DNA of 64,000 nucleotides from Nakamurella endophytica (GTDB lineage Bacteria; Actinomycetota; Actinomycetes; Mycobacteriales; Nakamurellaceae), in NCBI RefSeq assembly GCF_014646215.1, contig NZ_BMNA01000006.1:1-64000 (forward strand), read 5' to 3'. Shown here one piece after another: positions 14,434 through 22,416 of the stretch. How positions within the stretch are numbered: position 1 is the stretch's first letter; each line of letters begins with the position of its first letter. Below the pieces are notes generated by a model. That model saw nothing but the letters and a program-made list of their open reading frames with translations. It was not told the origin of the DNA and ran no database searches. Both the position numbers and the translations under genes were made by a program.

Positions 14434-15843
14434 TCAGCGAGCCGGTGATCCGGGCCGATCCGCGGCCGCCGGGTCGGTGGGCGCCAGCCGCAACGCGAGG
14501 AGGTAGAAGACCACGCCGGCCACGCCGCCGACGATCCACGACACGTCGACGCCGCCCAGCCGCTCCACCAGCGGGCCGGTGTAGAAGGTCTGCGCGATGA
14601 ACGGCACCTGCGCGGCGACGGCCAGGACGTAGGCGACCAGCCCGGGCCACAGGAAGCCGCGGTAGCGGCCGGCCGGGGTGAAGAACGACGGGACGTCGTA
14701 GTCCCCGCGTCGCACCAGGTAGTAGTCGGTCAGGTTGATCGCGCTCCACGGGATGAGCACGTAGAGCAGCACGCTGAGGAAGTTCTCCAGGTTCGCGACG
14801 AACTCCCGGTAGCCCAGCAGCGCGCACAGGGTGCCCACCGCGATGACCGCCAGCGAACCCGCCACCCGCACCACCACGGACCGGCGGACCGTCCGGAAGC
14901 AGCTCACGATGCTCGCGACGGCGAGCATGCCGGTGTACGAGTTCACGACGTCCGACCCGATCAGGCTCAGCGCCAGCACGGGCAGCACCCACCGGCCGGC
15001 CACCTCGCCGATCGCCGCGACGGTCGACTCCGCGTCCGGCAGCAGGCTGGTGACGTACGCGCCGAGGAAGGCGCACAGGAAGGTCGGGACGGCGATGCCG
15101 GCCGCCACCGCCCAGAACGTCCGGGCCAGGTTCACCGTCGGCGGCAGGTAGCGGGAGTAGTCCGAGACGTACGGCGCCCAACTCACCACGGTCACCACGA
15201 ACAGCCCGGTCGCGGCCATGAACGTCGGGAACGACGGCGCCGCCGTGTCCGCCGCCGTGCCACCGGGCGAACCGTGCAGCAGCGCCTGCACCAGCACGAC
15301 GACGAACGTCACCGCGAGCACGGGGGTCATGACCTTCTGGAACCGGTGGATCCAGTCGTAGCCGAACACGGTGAGCACCACGACCGGGACCGCCAGCACC
15401 GCGATCCACACCGGCACGCTGACCGATGACACCAGGAGGTTCAGGGCGTCGGCCTGGATGACCAGCTGCGCGGCCAGGAACCCGACGTCCAGCACGATCG
15501 AGGCGACGAGCACCAGCACCGCGCCGTAGAAGCCGAACTGGCCGCGGCTCTGGATCATCTGCGGCACGCCGAGCCGCGGTCCCTGGATGGCGTGGAACCC
15601 GACCAGGGTCAGCCCGACGAGCACACCGACGACGATGGCGATGCTCGCCCAGAGCAGGTTCAGCCCGAGGAACACCGTCACGCCGCCGAGCACGACGACG
15701 AAGATGTTGGCGTTCAGCCCGAACCACAGCGTGAACTGGTCCCGGACCCGCCCGTGCCGCTCGGCGAGCGGGATGGCCTCGATCGAGCGCACCTCGATGC
15801 CGCCCGGTCCCGTCGCCGGTCCTGCCGTCGTCCCAGTGCTCAC
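14434..15843 (-). CDS. NCS1-family purine/cytosine permease
   Basis: A protein of 469 residues with about 12 transmembrane helices. Motifs of the nucleobase:cation symporter-1 family are present: the N-terminal RVRDQFTLWFGLNANIF, FGLNLLWASIAIVVGVL-type helix 2, GPRLGVPQMIQSRGQFGFYG and the helix 8-10 sequence SWAPYVSDYSRYLP. It probably imports cytosine, a purine or an allantoin/hydantoin-like compound. No salvage enzyme is adjacent. A perfect 19-bp palindrome lies 43 bp upstream of its start. Confidence 0.88.
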   Translation of the reverse strand: MSTGTTAGPATGPGGIEVRSIEAIPLAERHGRVRDQFTLWFGLNANIFVVVLGGVTVFLGLNLLWASIAIVVGVLVGLTLVGFHAIQGPRLGVPQMIQSRGQFGFYGAVLVLVASIVLDVGFLAAQLVIQADALNLLVSSVSVPVWIAVLAVPVVVLTVFGYDWIHRFQKVMTPVLAVTFVVVLVQALLHGSPGGTAADTAAPSFPTFMAATGLFVVTVVSWAPYVSDYSRYLPPTVNLARTFWAVAAGIAVPTFLCAFLGAYVTSLLPDAESTVAAIGEVAGRWVLPVLALSLIGSDVVNSYTGMLAVASIVSCFRTVRRSVVVRVAGSLAVIAVGTLCALLGYREFVANLENFLSVLLYVLIPWSAINLTDYYLVRRGDYDVPSFFTPAGRYRGFLWPGLVAYVLAVAAQVPFIAQTFYTGPLVERLGGVDVSWIVGGVAGVVFYLLALRLAPTDPAAADRPGSPAR

Positions 15844-15885
15844 GTGCCTCCGCCGGCTCTCTGCGCTGCGACATCACCGTCGATG

Positions 15886-15904
15886 GGAGGCGACGGTCGC
15901 CTCC
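15886..15904. promoter_or_regulatory. 19-bp perfect palindrome before the NCS1 permease gene
   Basis: GGAGGCGAC and GTCGCCTCC flank a single G. The symmetry, the length and the location in the 200-bp divergent gap suggest a dimeric repressor site controlling the permease, the methyltransferase, or both. The regulator is unknown. Confidence 0.4.
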
Positions 15905-16042
15905 GTCACGACCGTAGCGGGATCGGCGACCCGGTCTCGCAGCACGAGGACGGAGGTCGCGCGACCACGGCATCACCGCACCGGCGTTGCCGCGCACGCA
16001 AGACGACGCCCGACGCGCGCCTCGGTGCGCCACGGTGGACCG

Positions 16043-16759
16043 GTGACCGACCCCGCCGCGCCCAGCCCTCGTTCCGCCGCCCCGTCCACCGACCCCGTCC
16101 CGCCGACCCACGGCGTCCCGGCGCCGACCGATCCGGCCGCCCTCGCTCCGGGCGGCACCGAGGAGCAGGCCTGGGACCGGCGCTACCTGGAGCGCGAGCA
16201 GGTCTGGAGCGGGCAGCCGAACGGCGCGCTGGTGGCCGAGGTGGCCGGGCTTCCGCCGGGGCGGGTGCTCGACGTCGGGTGCGGGGAGGGCGCGGACGCC
16301 GTCTGGCTGGCCGCCCGCGGCTGGGACGTCACGGGACTCGAGGTGTCCGGCGTCGCGCTCGCCCGGGCCGCCGAGCACGCGGAGCGGGCCGGGGTGTCGG
16401 TGCGGTGGGTGCACTCCGGCCTGGTCGACGCGGGGTTGCCGGCGAAGGCGTTCGACCTGGTCTCGGCCCTGTACCCGGCGCTGCTGCGGGCGCCGGACCG
16501 GGCCGCCGAACGCGCGCTGATCGACGCTGTCGCCCCGGGCGGCCGGCTGCTCGTCGTGCACCACGCCGGTATCGAGGACCAGGAGCCGCACGACGGGTTC
16601 GACCCGGCGGATTACGTCTCGCCGCGGATGGTCGCCGAGCTGCTGGACGACGGCTGGGCGGTCGAGGTCGACGAGCGCCGCGCCCGGGTGGTCCCCCAGG
16701 GCGGGGGCGGTGCGCACCACACCGAGGACCTCGTGCTGCATGCGCGCCGGCTCGCCTGA
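16043..16759 (+). CDS. Class I SAM-dependent methyltransferase
   Basis: A 238-residue protein. The SAM-binding motif I is GRVLDVGCGEGADAVWLA, followed by GWDVTGLEVSGVALARA (motif II) and FDLVSALYPALL; the short form resembles TehB/thiopurine-type methyltransferases. The N-terminus before residue 45 is Pro/Ala-rich and probably disordered. The start is GTG at 16043. The substrate is unknown. The resemblance of the N-terminal WDRRYLEREQVWSGQPN to tellurite-resistance/thiopurine methyltransferases suggests a small nucleophilic or electrophilic substrate. Confidence 0.82.
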   Translation: MTDPAAPSPRSAAPSTDPVPPTHGVPAPTDPAALAPGGTEEQAWDRRYLEREQVWSGQPNGALVAEVAGLPPGRVLDVGCGEGADAVWLAARGWDVTGLEVSGVALARAAEHAERAGVSVRWVHSGLVDAGLPAKAFDLVSALYPALLRAPDRAAERALIDAVAPGGRLLVVHHAGIEDQEPHDGFDPADYVSPRMVAELLDDGWAVEVDERRARVVPQGGGGAHHTEDLVLHARRLA

Positions 16760-16885
16760 GCCGTCCGACACCGCCGAACGGAGTCACCTTCCGTTGAGCA
16801 GTGCAGGTCGGAACGGGTGAAACACTTCGACGCTGAAGAGATGGAGGTTGACGCGGGCCCGTCCCGGGCACCAGAGTCCGAGTCG

Positions 16886-16909
16886 GATCGGTTCGAAGCC
16901 GAACCGATC
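16886..16909. promoter_or_regulatory. 24-bp perfect inverted repeat before the heptose operon
   Basis: GATCGGTTCG and CGAACCGATC are separated by AAGC, centred about 60 bp before the carbamoyltransferase start. It could be an operator for the whole glycan operon or an RNA hairpin in its leader. There is no T-run, so a terminator for the upstream methyltransferase is less likely but not excluded. Confidence 0.45.
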
Positions 16910-16956
16910 ACTGCACCGGACACTGCGGCCGGTCGTCTGCTGGGAGGGCTCTGCCT

Positions 16957-18618
16957 GTGCGAGTGCTGGGCGTCAACGCGATCTTCCACGACCCGTCGGC
17001 GGCGCTCGTCGTCGACGGCGAGGTCCGCTCGGCGGCCGAGGAGGAGCGCTTCAGCCGGCGCAAGCACGGCAAGCGGCCGGTGCCGTTCTCGGCCTGGGAG
17101 CTGCCGGAGCTGGCCATGCGCTGGTGCCTGTCCGACGCCGGGCTCTCCGTCGACGACATCGACGTGGTCGCGTACTCCTTCGACCCCGCGCTGGCCAAGT
17201 CGGCCGACGAGATGGGGCTGTCGGACCCGTGGGACCACCTGCGGGTGACCTACGCCGAGCGCGCGCCCGGCTTCCTCGCCGCCGCGCTACCCGGGCTGGA
17301 CCCGGCGAAGGTGCGGTTCGTCCCGCACCACGTCGCGCACGCGGCCTCCGCGGCGCTGGCCTCGCCGTTCGCCGACAGCAGCGTGCTGGTACTCGACGGC
17401 CGCGGCGAGCGGGCGTCGCACCTGGCCGGGCGGTACACCGGCGGGCGTCTGGAGTACCTGGCCAGCCAGGAACTGCCGCACTCTGTGGGGCTGCTGTACG
17501 AGTCGCTCACCGAGCACCTGGGGTTCCTCCGGTCCAGCGACGAGTACAAGGTGATGGCGCTGGCCTCCTACGGCCGGCCGCGGTTCCTCGAGGAGCTCCG
17601 GGAAACCGTCCGGGCCACCGACGACGGCGGGTTCCTCGCGCCGATCCCGGACTGGGAGCGCTGGGCGCCCCGTCGCATCGACGACGGCACCTGGGGCGGC
17701 GTGCACGCCGACCTGGCCTGCTCCGTGCAGGCCCGCCTCGAGGAGGTGCTGGTCGACCTGGCCCGCTGGCTGCACGCGCAGACCGGGGACCGGGTGCTCA
17801 CCATGGCCGGCGGTACCGCGCTGAACTGCGTGGCCAACTCGCGGATCTGGCGCGAGACGCCGTTCGAAGAGGTGTGGGTGCAGCCGGCGGCCGGTGACGC
17901 CGGCACGGCCCTCGGCGCCGCGCTGCAGGCCGGCGCGGATGCGGGCGACGAGGTGCTGCCGATGCCTGGCGCGGACCTGGGCCGGAGCTGGTCGGACGAC
18001 GACCTGGCCGCCGTGCTGCGCACCGCGGCGGTGCCCTTCGAGACACCCGACGACCTGCCGGCCGCGGTCGCCGACATCCTCGCGGCCAACGGGATCATCG
18101 CCTGGTTCGACGGGCGCAGCGAGTTCGGGCCGCGGGCGCTGGGCCACCGGTCGCTGCTCGCGCACCCCGGTCCGATGGAGAACCTGGAGCGGCTCAACGA
18201 CGTCAAGGGCCGCGAGCAGTTCCGCCCCGTCGCTCCGATGGTGCTCGCCGAGCACGCCGCCGAGATCTTCTCCGAGGGCCCCATCCCCAGCCCCTACATG
18301 CTGTTCGTGCACCGCGTCGCGCCGCAGTGGCGGGAGCGGATCGCCGCCGCCGTCCACGTCGACGGGACCGCCCGGATCCAGACGGTGGACCCGGCGACGC
18401 AGCCCCGGCTCGGCGCGACCCTGGAGGCCTTCCGGGCCCGCACCGGGCTGCCGGTCGTGATCAACACCAGCCTGAACACCGCGGGCCGGCCGATGGTCGA
18501 CGACCCGCGGGAGGCACTCGAGCTGTTCGGGTCGGCGCCCGTCGCGGCGCTGGTCCTCGGGCCGCACCTGGTCCGCCGGTCGGCGCTGTTCGGGTCGGCG
18601 CCGGCCGCACGCGCGTGA
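16957..18618 (+). CDS. NodU/TobZ-family O-carbamoyltransferase
   Basis: A 553-residue carbamoyltransferase. The N-terminal Kae1-like domain starts MRVLGVNAIFHDPSAALV and has the metal-binding VPHHVAHAASA motif at about residue 122, plus TMAGGTALNCVANSRIW. The C-terminal YrdC-like domain has EFGPRALGHRS and KGREQFRPVAPMV. Such enzymes transfer the carbamoyl group of carbamoyl phosphate, through carbamoyl-adenylate, to a sugar hydroxyl. It heads an operon making and transferring a heptose, so the acceptor may be a heptose hydroxyl. Pseudomonas aeruginosa core heptose is carbamoylated in a comparable way. The GTG start follows a 24-bp palindrome, and its stop overlaps the next start. Confidence 0.9.
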   Translation: MRVLGVNAIFHDPSAALVVDGEVRSAAEEERFSRRKHGKRPVPFSAWELPELAMRWCLSDAGLSVDDIDVVAYSFDPALAKSADEMGLSDPWDHLRVTYAERAPGFLAAALPGLDPAKVRFVPHHVAHAASAALASPFADSSVLVLDGRGERASHLAGRYTGGRLEYLASQELPHSVGLLYESLTEHLGFLRSSDEYKVMALASYGRPRFLEELRETVRATDDGGFLAPIPDWERWAPRRIDDGTWGGVHADLACSVQARLEEVLVDLARWLHAQTGDRVLTMAGGTALNCVANSRIWRETPFEEVWVQPAAGDAGTALGAALQAGADAGDEVLPMPGADLGRSWSDDDLAAVLRTAAVPFETPDDLPAAVADILAANGIIAWFDGRSEFGPRALGHRSLLAHPGPMENLERLNDVKGREQFRPVAPMVLAEHAAEIFSEGPIPSPYMLFVHRVAPQWRERIAAAVHVDGTARIQTVDPATQPRLGATLEAFRARTGLPVVINTSLNTAGRPMVDDPREALELFGSAPVAALVLGPHLVRRSALFGSAPAARA

Positions 18619-20351
18619 CGGTGGACGCGGCGGTGACCCGGCGGACGCCGGTGGCGGCGACCGAGCCGGTGGCCGGCACCGGTGTGCCCGAGGTCGCCGT
18701 CGTCGTGCCCACCATCGGCCGGCCGTCGCTGCGCCGCCTGCTGGACAGCCTGGGCGCGCAGGCCGCCGCCGCACCGGTGACCGCCGGGCCGGAGGGTGCT
18801 GCGGCCGCGGGACCTATCGAGGTCGTCGTGGTCGACGACCGGCCGCTGGAGCCCGCCGACCGCACCACCGGCCGCACCGCCGGCGTCCCGCCGGAGCCGC
18901 TCGACGTCCCCGCGCTGCCCTGGCCGTGCCGGGTGCTGCGGTCCGGCGGCCGCGGTCCGGCGGCCGCCCGCAACGTCGGCTGGCGGGCCACCGGCGCGCG
19001 CTGGGTGGCGTTCCTGGACGACGACGTGGTGGTGCCCGAGGACTGGTACGACCTCCTGCTCCAGGACCTGGCCGATGCCGAATCCGACCGGCCGGCCGGC
19101 GCCCGGACGTCCACCGGCGACACCGCCGCGGGCGCTTCGACGCCGGTCGGCGGGGTGCAGGGCCGGCTCGAGGTGCCGCTCCCCGTGGATCGCCGGCCCA
19201 CCGACTGGGAGCGGAACACCGCGGGGCTGCGGGATGCCGCGTGGGCGACCGCCGACATGGCCTACCGGCGGGACGCGCTCGTCGGGGTCGAGGGCTTCGA
19301 CGAGCGCTTCCCGCGGGCCTACCGCGAGGACGCCGACCTCGCCGCGCGGGTCCGCGCCGCCGGCTGGACGCTGCGGCGCGGGGGGCGGACGACGATCCAC
19401 CCGGTGCGGCCCGCCGACGGCTGGGTCAGCGTCCGGGTGCAGGCCGGCAACCGGGACGACGCCCTGCTCCGCCGCCGGTACGGGCGGGACTGGCGCACGG
19501 TCACCGCGGCCGGTCCCGGTCGGGGGCCTGCACACCTGGGCACCGTCGCCGCCGCGGCGGTCGGGCTGGCCGGCCTCGCGGCCCGCCGCCCGCGCGTCGC
19601 GGCCGCCGGTGCACTGACCTGGACGGCGCTGACCACCGACTTCCTGCGCCGGCGGGTCGCCCCGGGACCGCGGCCCCGCGAGGCCGGCGGGACCGCCGAG
19701 CTCCGCCGGATGCTCGCCACGAGCGCGGTCATCCCGGTCGTCGCCGTCGCGCACCGGCTGGCCGGCAGCTGGCGCCACCGGACCGCCACCGCCTGGCCGC
19801 CGCCCGTCCGGGCCGTGCTGTTCGACCGGGACGGCACCCTGGTCCACGACGTCCCCTACAACGGCGACCCGGCCGCCGTCCGGCCCGTCGCCGGGGCCCG
19901 CGAGGTGCTCGACGGGTTGCGGGCGGCCGGCCTGGCGATCGGCGTGGTGAGCAACCAGTCCGGTATCGCCCGCGGGCTGCTGACCGCCGGGCAGGTCGAC
20001 GCGGTGAACCGGGAGATCGAGCGCCGGGTCGGTCCCGTCGGCACCTGGCAGATCTGCCCGCACGGGCCGGACGACGGCTGCCCGTGCCGCAAGCCGTCGC
20101 CGCTGCTGGTGCTGCGCGCCGCGCGGGCGCTGGGCGTCCAGCCGTACGAGTGCGCCGTCGTCGGCGACATCGGCGCGGACGTCGAGGCGGCCAGGGCCGC
20201 CGGCGCCGTCGGCGTGCTGGTGCCCACGCCCGTCACCCGGCAGGCCGAGATCGACGCCGCCCCGCTCGTCGCCGCCGACCTGGCCGCCGCCGTCGAGCTG
20301 GCGCTCGACCGGACCGGCGGGTCGCGCCCGGTGCCAGGAAGCGTCCGGTGA
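18615..20351 (+). CDS. GT2 glycosyltransferase fused to GmhB-like HAD phosphatase
   Basis: A 578-residue two-domain protein. Residues 25-290 form a GT-A glycosyltransferase (VAVVVPTIGRPSLRRLL, VAFLDDDVVVPEDW, FDERFPRAYREDADLAARV). A hydrophobic stretch at 306-340 may contact the membrane. Residues 398-565 are a HAD-IIIA phosphatase close to D-glycero-D-manno-heptose 1,7-bisphosphate 7-phosphatase: LFDRDGTLV (nucleophile and acid Asp), GVVSNQSGIARG, a zinc loop CPHGPDDGCPCRKP and VVGDIGADVEAA. The GTG overlaps the carbamoyltransferase stop. The phosphatase would supply the GmhB step between the two HldE activities encoded downstream. Confidence 0.88.
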   Translation: MTVDAAVTRRTPVAATEPVAGTGVPEVAVVVPTIGRPSLRRLLDSLGAQAAAAPVTAGPEGAAAAGPIEVVVVDDRPLEPADRTTGRTAGVPPEPLDVPALPWPCRVLRSGGRGPAAARNVGWRATGARWVAFLDDDVVVPEDWYDLLLQDLADAESDRPAGARTSTGDTAAGASTPVGGVQGRLEVPLPVDRRPTDWERNTAGLRDAAWATADMAYRRDALVGVEGFDERFPRAYREDADLAARVRAAGWTLRRGGRTTIHPVRPADGWVSVRVQAGNRDDALLRRRYGRDWRTVTAAGPGRGPAHLGTVAAAAVGLAGLAARRPRVAAAGALTWTALTTDFLRRRVAPGPRPREAGGTAELRRMLATSAVIPVVAVAHRLAGSWRHRTATAWPPPVRAVLFDRDGTLVHDVPYNGDPAAVRPVAGAREVLDGLRAAGLAIGVVSNQSGIARGLLTAGQVDAVNREIERRVGPVGTWQICPHGPDDGCPCRKPSPLLVLRAARALGVQPYECAVVGDIGADVEAARAAGAVGVLVPTPVTRQAEIDAAPLVAADLAAAVELALDRTGGSRPVPGSVR

Positions 20352-21463
20352 CCCGGGTGCTGGCCGTCCGGCTGGACAGCGACGGCGACGTGCTGCTGGC
20401 CGGCCCGGCCGTCCGCGCCCTGCGGCACGGCGGTCCCGGCACCGGCCCGGTCGAGCGGGTGGACCTCCTGGGGTCCCCGGCCGGGCGGCAGGCGGCCGGG
20501 CTGCTGCCCGGGGTGGACGACGTGCTCGTCTTCGATGCGCCGTGGACCGGCTACCGGCCGTCCGCCGTGAACCCCGCGGCGGTGCAGGCCCTGGTCGCCG
20601 ACCTGGCCGCCCGCCGCTACGACCGGGCCGTCGTGTTCACCTCGTTCCACCAGAGCCCGCTGCCGATGGCGCTGCTGCTGCGGCTGGCCGGCGTCCCGTT
20701 CGTCGCCGCCGACAGCGCGGACTACCCCGGCGCGCTGCTGGACGTCCGGCACCGCCGCGCCGAGGTCCACGAGGCGGTCGCCGCGCTCCAGCTGGCCGAG
20801 GCGGCCGGGGGAGCCTTGCCGCCGGGCGATGCGGGGCTGCTCGCCGTCCGGCGGCCGCTCCCGCCGGTGGCGGCGCTCGTCCCCGCGGGGCCGTACGTGG
20901 TGCTGCACCCCGGCGCGTCCGTCCCGGCCCGGGCGCCGCTGCCCGGCCACGCCGCCGCCCTCGCCGCCGCGCTGCGGGACGCCGGCTGGCCCGTCGTGGT
21001 CACCGGCGGTCCGGCCGAGCGGGACCTGGGCGCGCGGGTGGCCCGGCAGGCGCGGGCCACCCGGGACGGCGTCACCGACCTGTCCGGCCGCACCGACCTG
21101 GCGCAGCTGGCGGCGGTGCTGGCCGGCGCGGCGGCGGTCGTCGTGGGCAACACCGGACCGGCGCACCTGGCCGCCGCGGTCGGGACACCGGTGGTGTCGC
21201 TGTTCAGCCCGGTGGTGCCGGCCGCGCGGTGGGCACCGTACGGCGTGCCCTCGGTGCTGCTCGGCGACCAGCAGGCGCCGTGCCGGGGCAGCCGGGCCCG
21301 CGACTGCCCGGTGGCCGGTCACCCGTGCCTGACGTCCATCGCCCCGGAGCGGGTGGTCGCCGCGGTGGCCGGGCTCGCCGGACCGCCGCGGCGCGTCGGG
21401 CGGGCACCGTCCGCGGGTACCTCCCACCGACCCGCGGCGACGACACGAGAGGTGGCGGTGTGA
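20348..21463 (+). CDS. GT9 heptosyltransferase-like glycosyltransferase
   Basis: A 371-residue GT-B protein of family 9. It begins VTRVLAVRLDSDGDVLLAGPAVRALR, whose key residues RLDSDGDVLL correspond to the RxSxxGDxL motif. The C-terminal donor domain has VLHPGASVPARAPLP, VVTGGPAER, DLSGRTDLAQLAAVLAGA and VVGNTGPAHLAAAVGTPVVSLF. These are hallmarks of ADP-heptose:LPS heptosyltransferases. It shows a GTGA overlap with the preceding gene. The donor is most likely the ADP-heptose made by the same operon. The acceptor in a Gram-positive envelope is unknown. Confidence 0.9.
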   Translation: MTRVLAVRLDSDGDVLLAGPAVRALRHGGPGTGPVERVDLLGSPAGRQAAGLLPGVDDVLVFDAPWTGYRPSAVNPAAVQALVADLAARRYDRAVVFTSFHQSPLPMALLLRLAGVPFVAADSADYPGALLDVRHRRAEVHEAVAALQLAEAAGGALPPGDAGLLAVRRPLPPVAALVPAGPYVVLHPGASVPARAPLPGHAAALAAALRDAGWPVVVTGGPAERDLGARVARQARATRDGVTDLSGRTDLAQLAAVLAGAAAVVVGNTGPAHLAAAVGTPVVSLFSPVVPAARWAPYGVPSVLLGDQQAPCRGSRARDCPVAGHPCLTSIAPERVVAAVAGLAGPPRRVGRAPSAGTSHRPAATTREVAV

Positions 21464-22416
21464 AGATCCTGGCCTGGCACGTGCACGGATCCTGGATGAC
21501 CTCGTTCGTCCAGGGCCCGGACAGCTACCTCCTGCCGGTGCTGCCCGACCGCGGACCGGACGGCGTCGGGCGGGCCCGCACCTGGGACTGGCCGGCCAGC
21601 GTCACGGAACTCCCGCCCGAGCAGCTGCGGGACGCCGACGTCGACGTCGTCCTGCTGCAGCGCCAGCACGAGATCGAGCTGGTCGAGCGGTGGACCGGGC
21701 GGCGTCCCGGCCGGGACGTGCCCGCGGTCTACGTCGAGCACGACGCGCCGCGCGGCGGCCCGGTCGACAGCCGGCACCCGCTCGCCGACCGCACCGACAT
21801 CCCGGTCGTCCACGTGACCCACTGGAACCGCGAGATGTGGGACAACGGCGTCGCCCCGACGTCGGTGGTCGACCACGGCATCGTCGACCCCGGCCCGCTG
21901 TACTCGGGTGAGCGCGACGGGCTGGCCGTCGCGGTCAACGAGCCGGTCCGGCGCACCCGGGTCGCCGGCACCGACCTGGTGGTCTGGATGGCCGACCGGG
22001 TGCCGGTCGACGTCTACGGCATGGGCACCGACCTGCTCGCCGCGCAGGCCCCGGCGCTCGCCGGCCGGGTGCACAACCTGTCCCAGGACGAGCTGCACCA
22101 CGAGATGGCCCGGCACCGGGCCTATTTGCACCCGTACCGGTGGACCAGCCTGGGGCTGTCCCTGCTGGAGGCGATGACGATCGGCATGCCGGTCGCGGTC
22201 TTCGCCGGCACGGCCGCCCCCGAGGCGGTGCCCCGGGACGCCGGCGTGGTCAGCGCCGACCGCGAGGTCCTGCTCGCGGCCGCCCGGCGCTGGCTGGCCG
22301 ACCCCGACGAGGCCCGGGAGGTCGGCGCGGCCGCCCGCCGCCACGCGCTGGCGCACTTCGGTCTCCAGCGGTTCCTGTCCGATTGGCAGCACGTCCTGAC
22401 GGAGGTGGTCCGGTGA
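21460..22416 (+). CDS. GT4-like glycosyltransferase, short N-terminal domain
   Basis: A 318-residue GT-B-like protein starting VKILAWHVHGSWMTSFVQG. The C-terminal donor domain is clear: VYGMGTDLLAAQAP, MARHRAYLHPYRWTSLGLSLLEAMTIGMPVA, here keyed by HPYRWTSLGLSLLEAM (the E-x7-E-like motif), then DADEAREVGAAARRHAL-type tail. The N-terminal acceptor domain carries YVEHDAPRGGP and VVHVTHWNREMWDNG. Overlaps of 4 bp occur at both ends. The sugar donor is not evident. It could be ADP-heptose or a nucleotide hexose. Confidence 0.82.
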   Translation: MKILAWHVHGSWMTSFVQGPDSYLLPVLPDRGPDGVGRARTWDWPASVTELPPEQLRDADVDVVLLQRQHEIELVERWTGRRPGRDVPAVYVEHDAPRGGPVDSRHPLADRTDIPVVHVTHWNREMWDNGVAPTSVVDHGIVDPGPLYSGERDGLAVAVNEPVRRTRVAGTDLVVWMADRVPVDVYGMGTDLLAAQAPALAGRVHNLSQDELHHEMARHRAYLHPYRWTSLGLSLLEAMTIGMPVAVFAGTAAPEAVPRDAGVVSADREVLLAAARRWLADPDEAREVGAAARRHALAHFGLQRFLSDWQHVLTEVVR

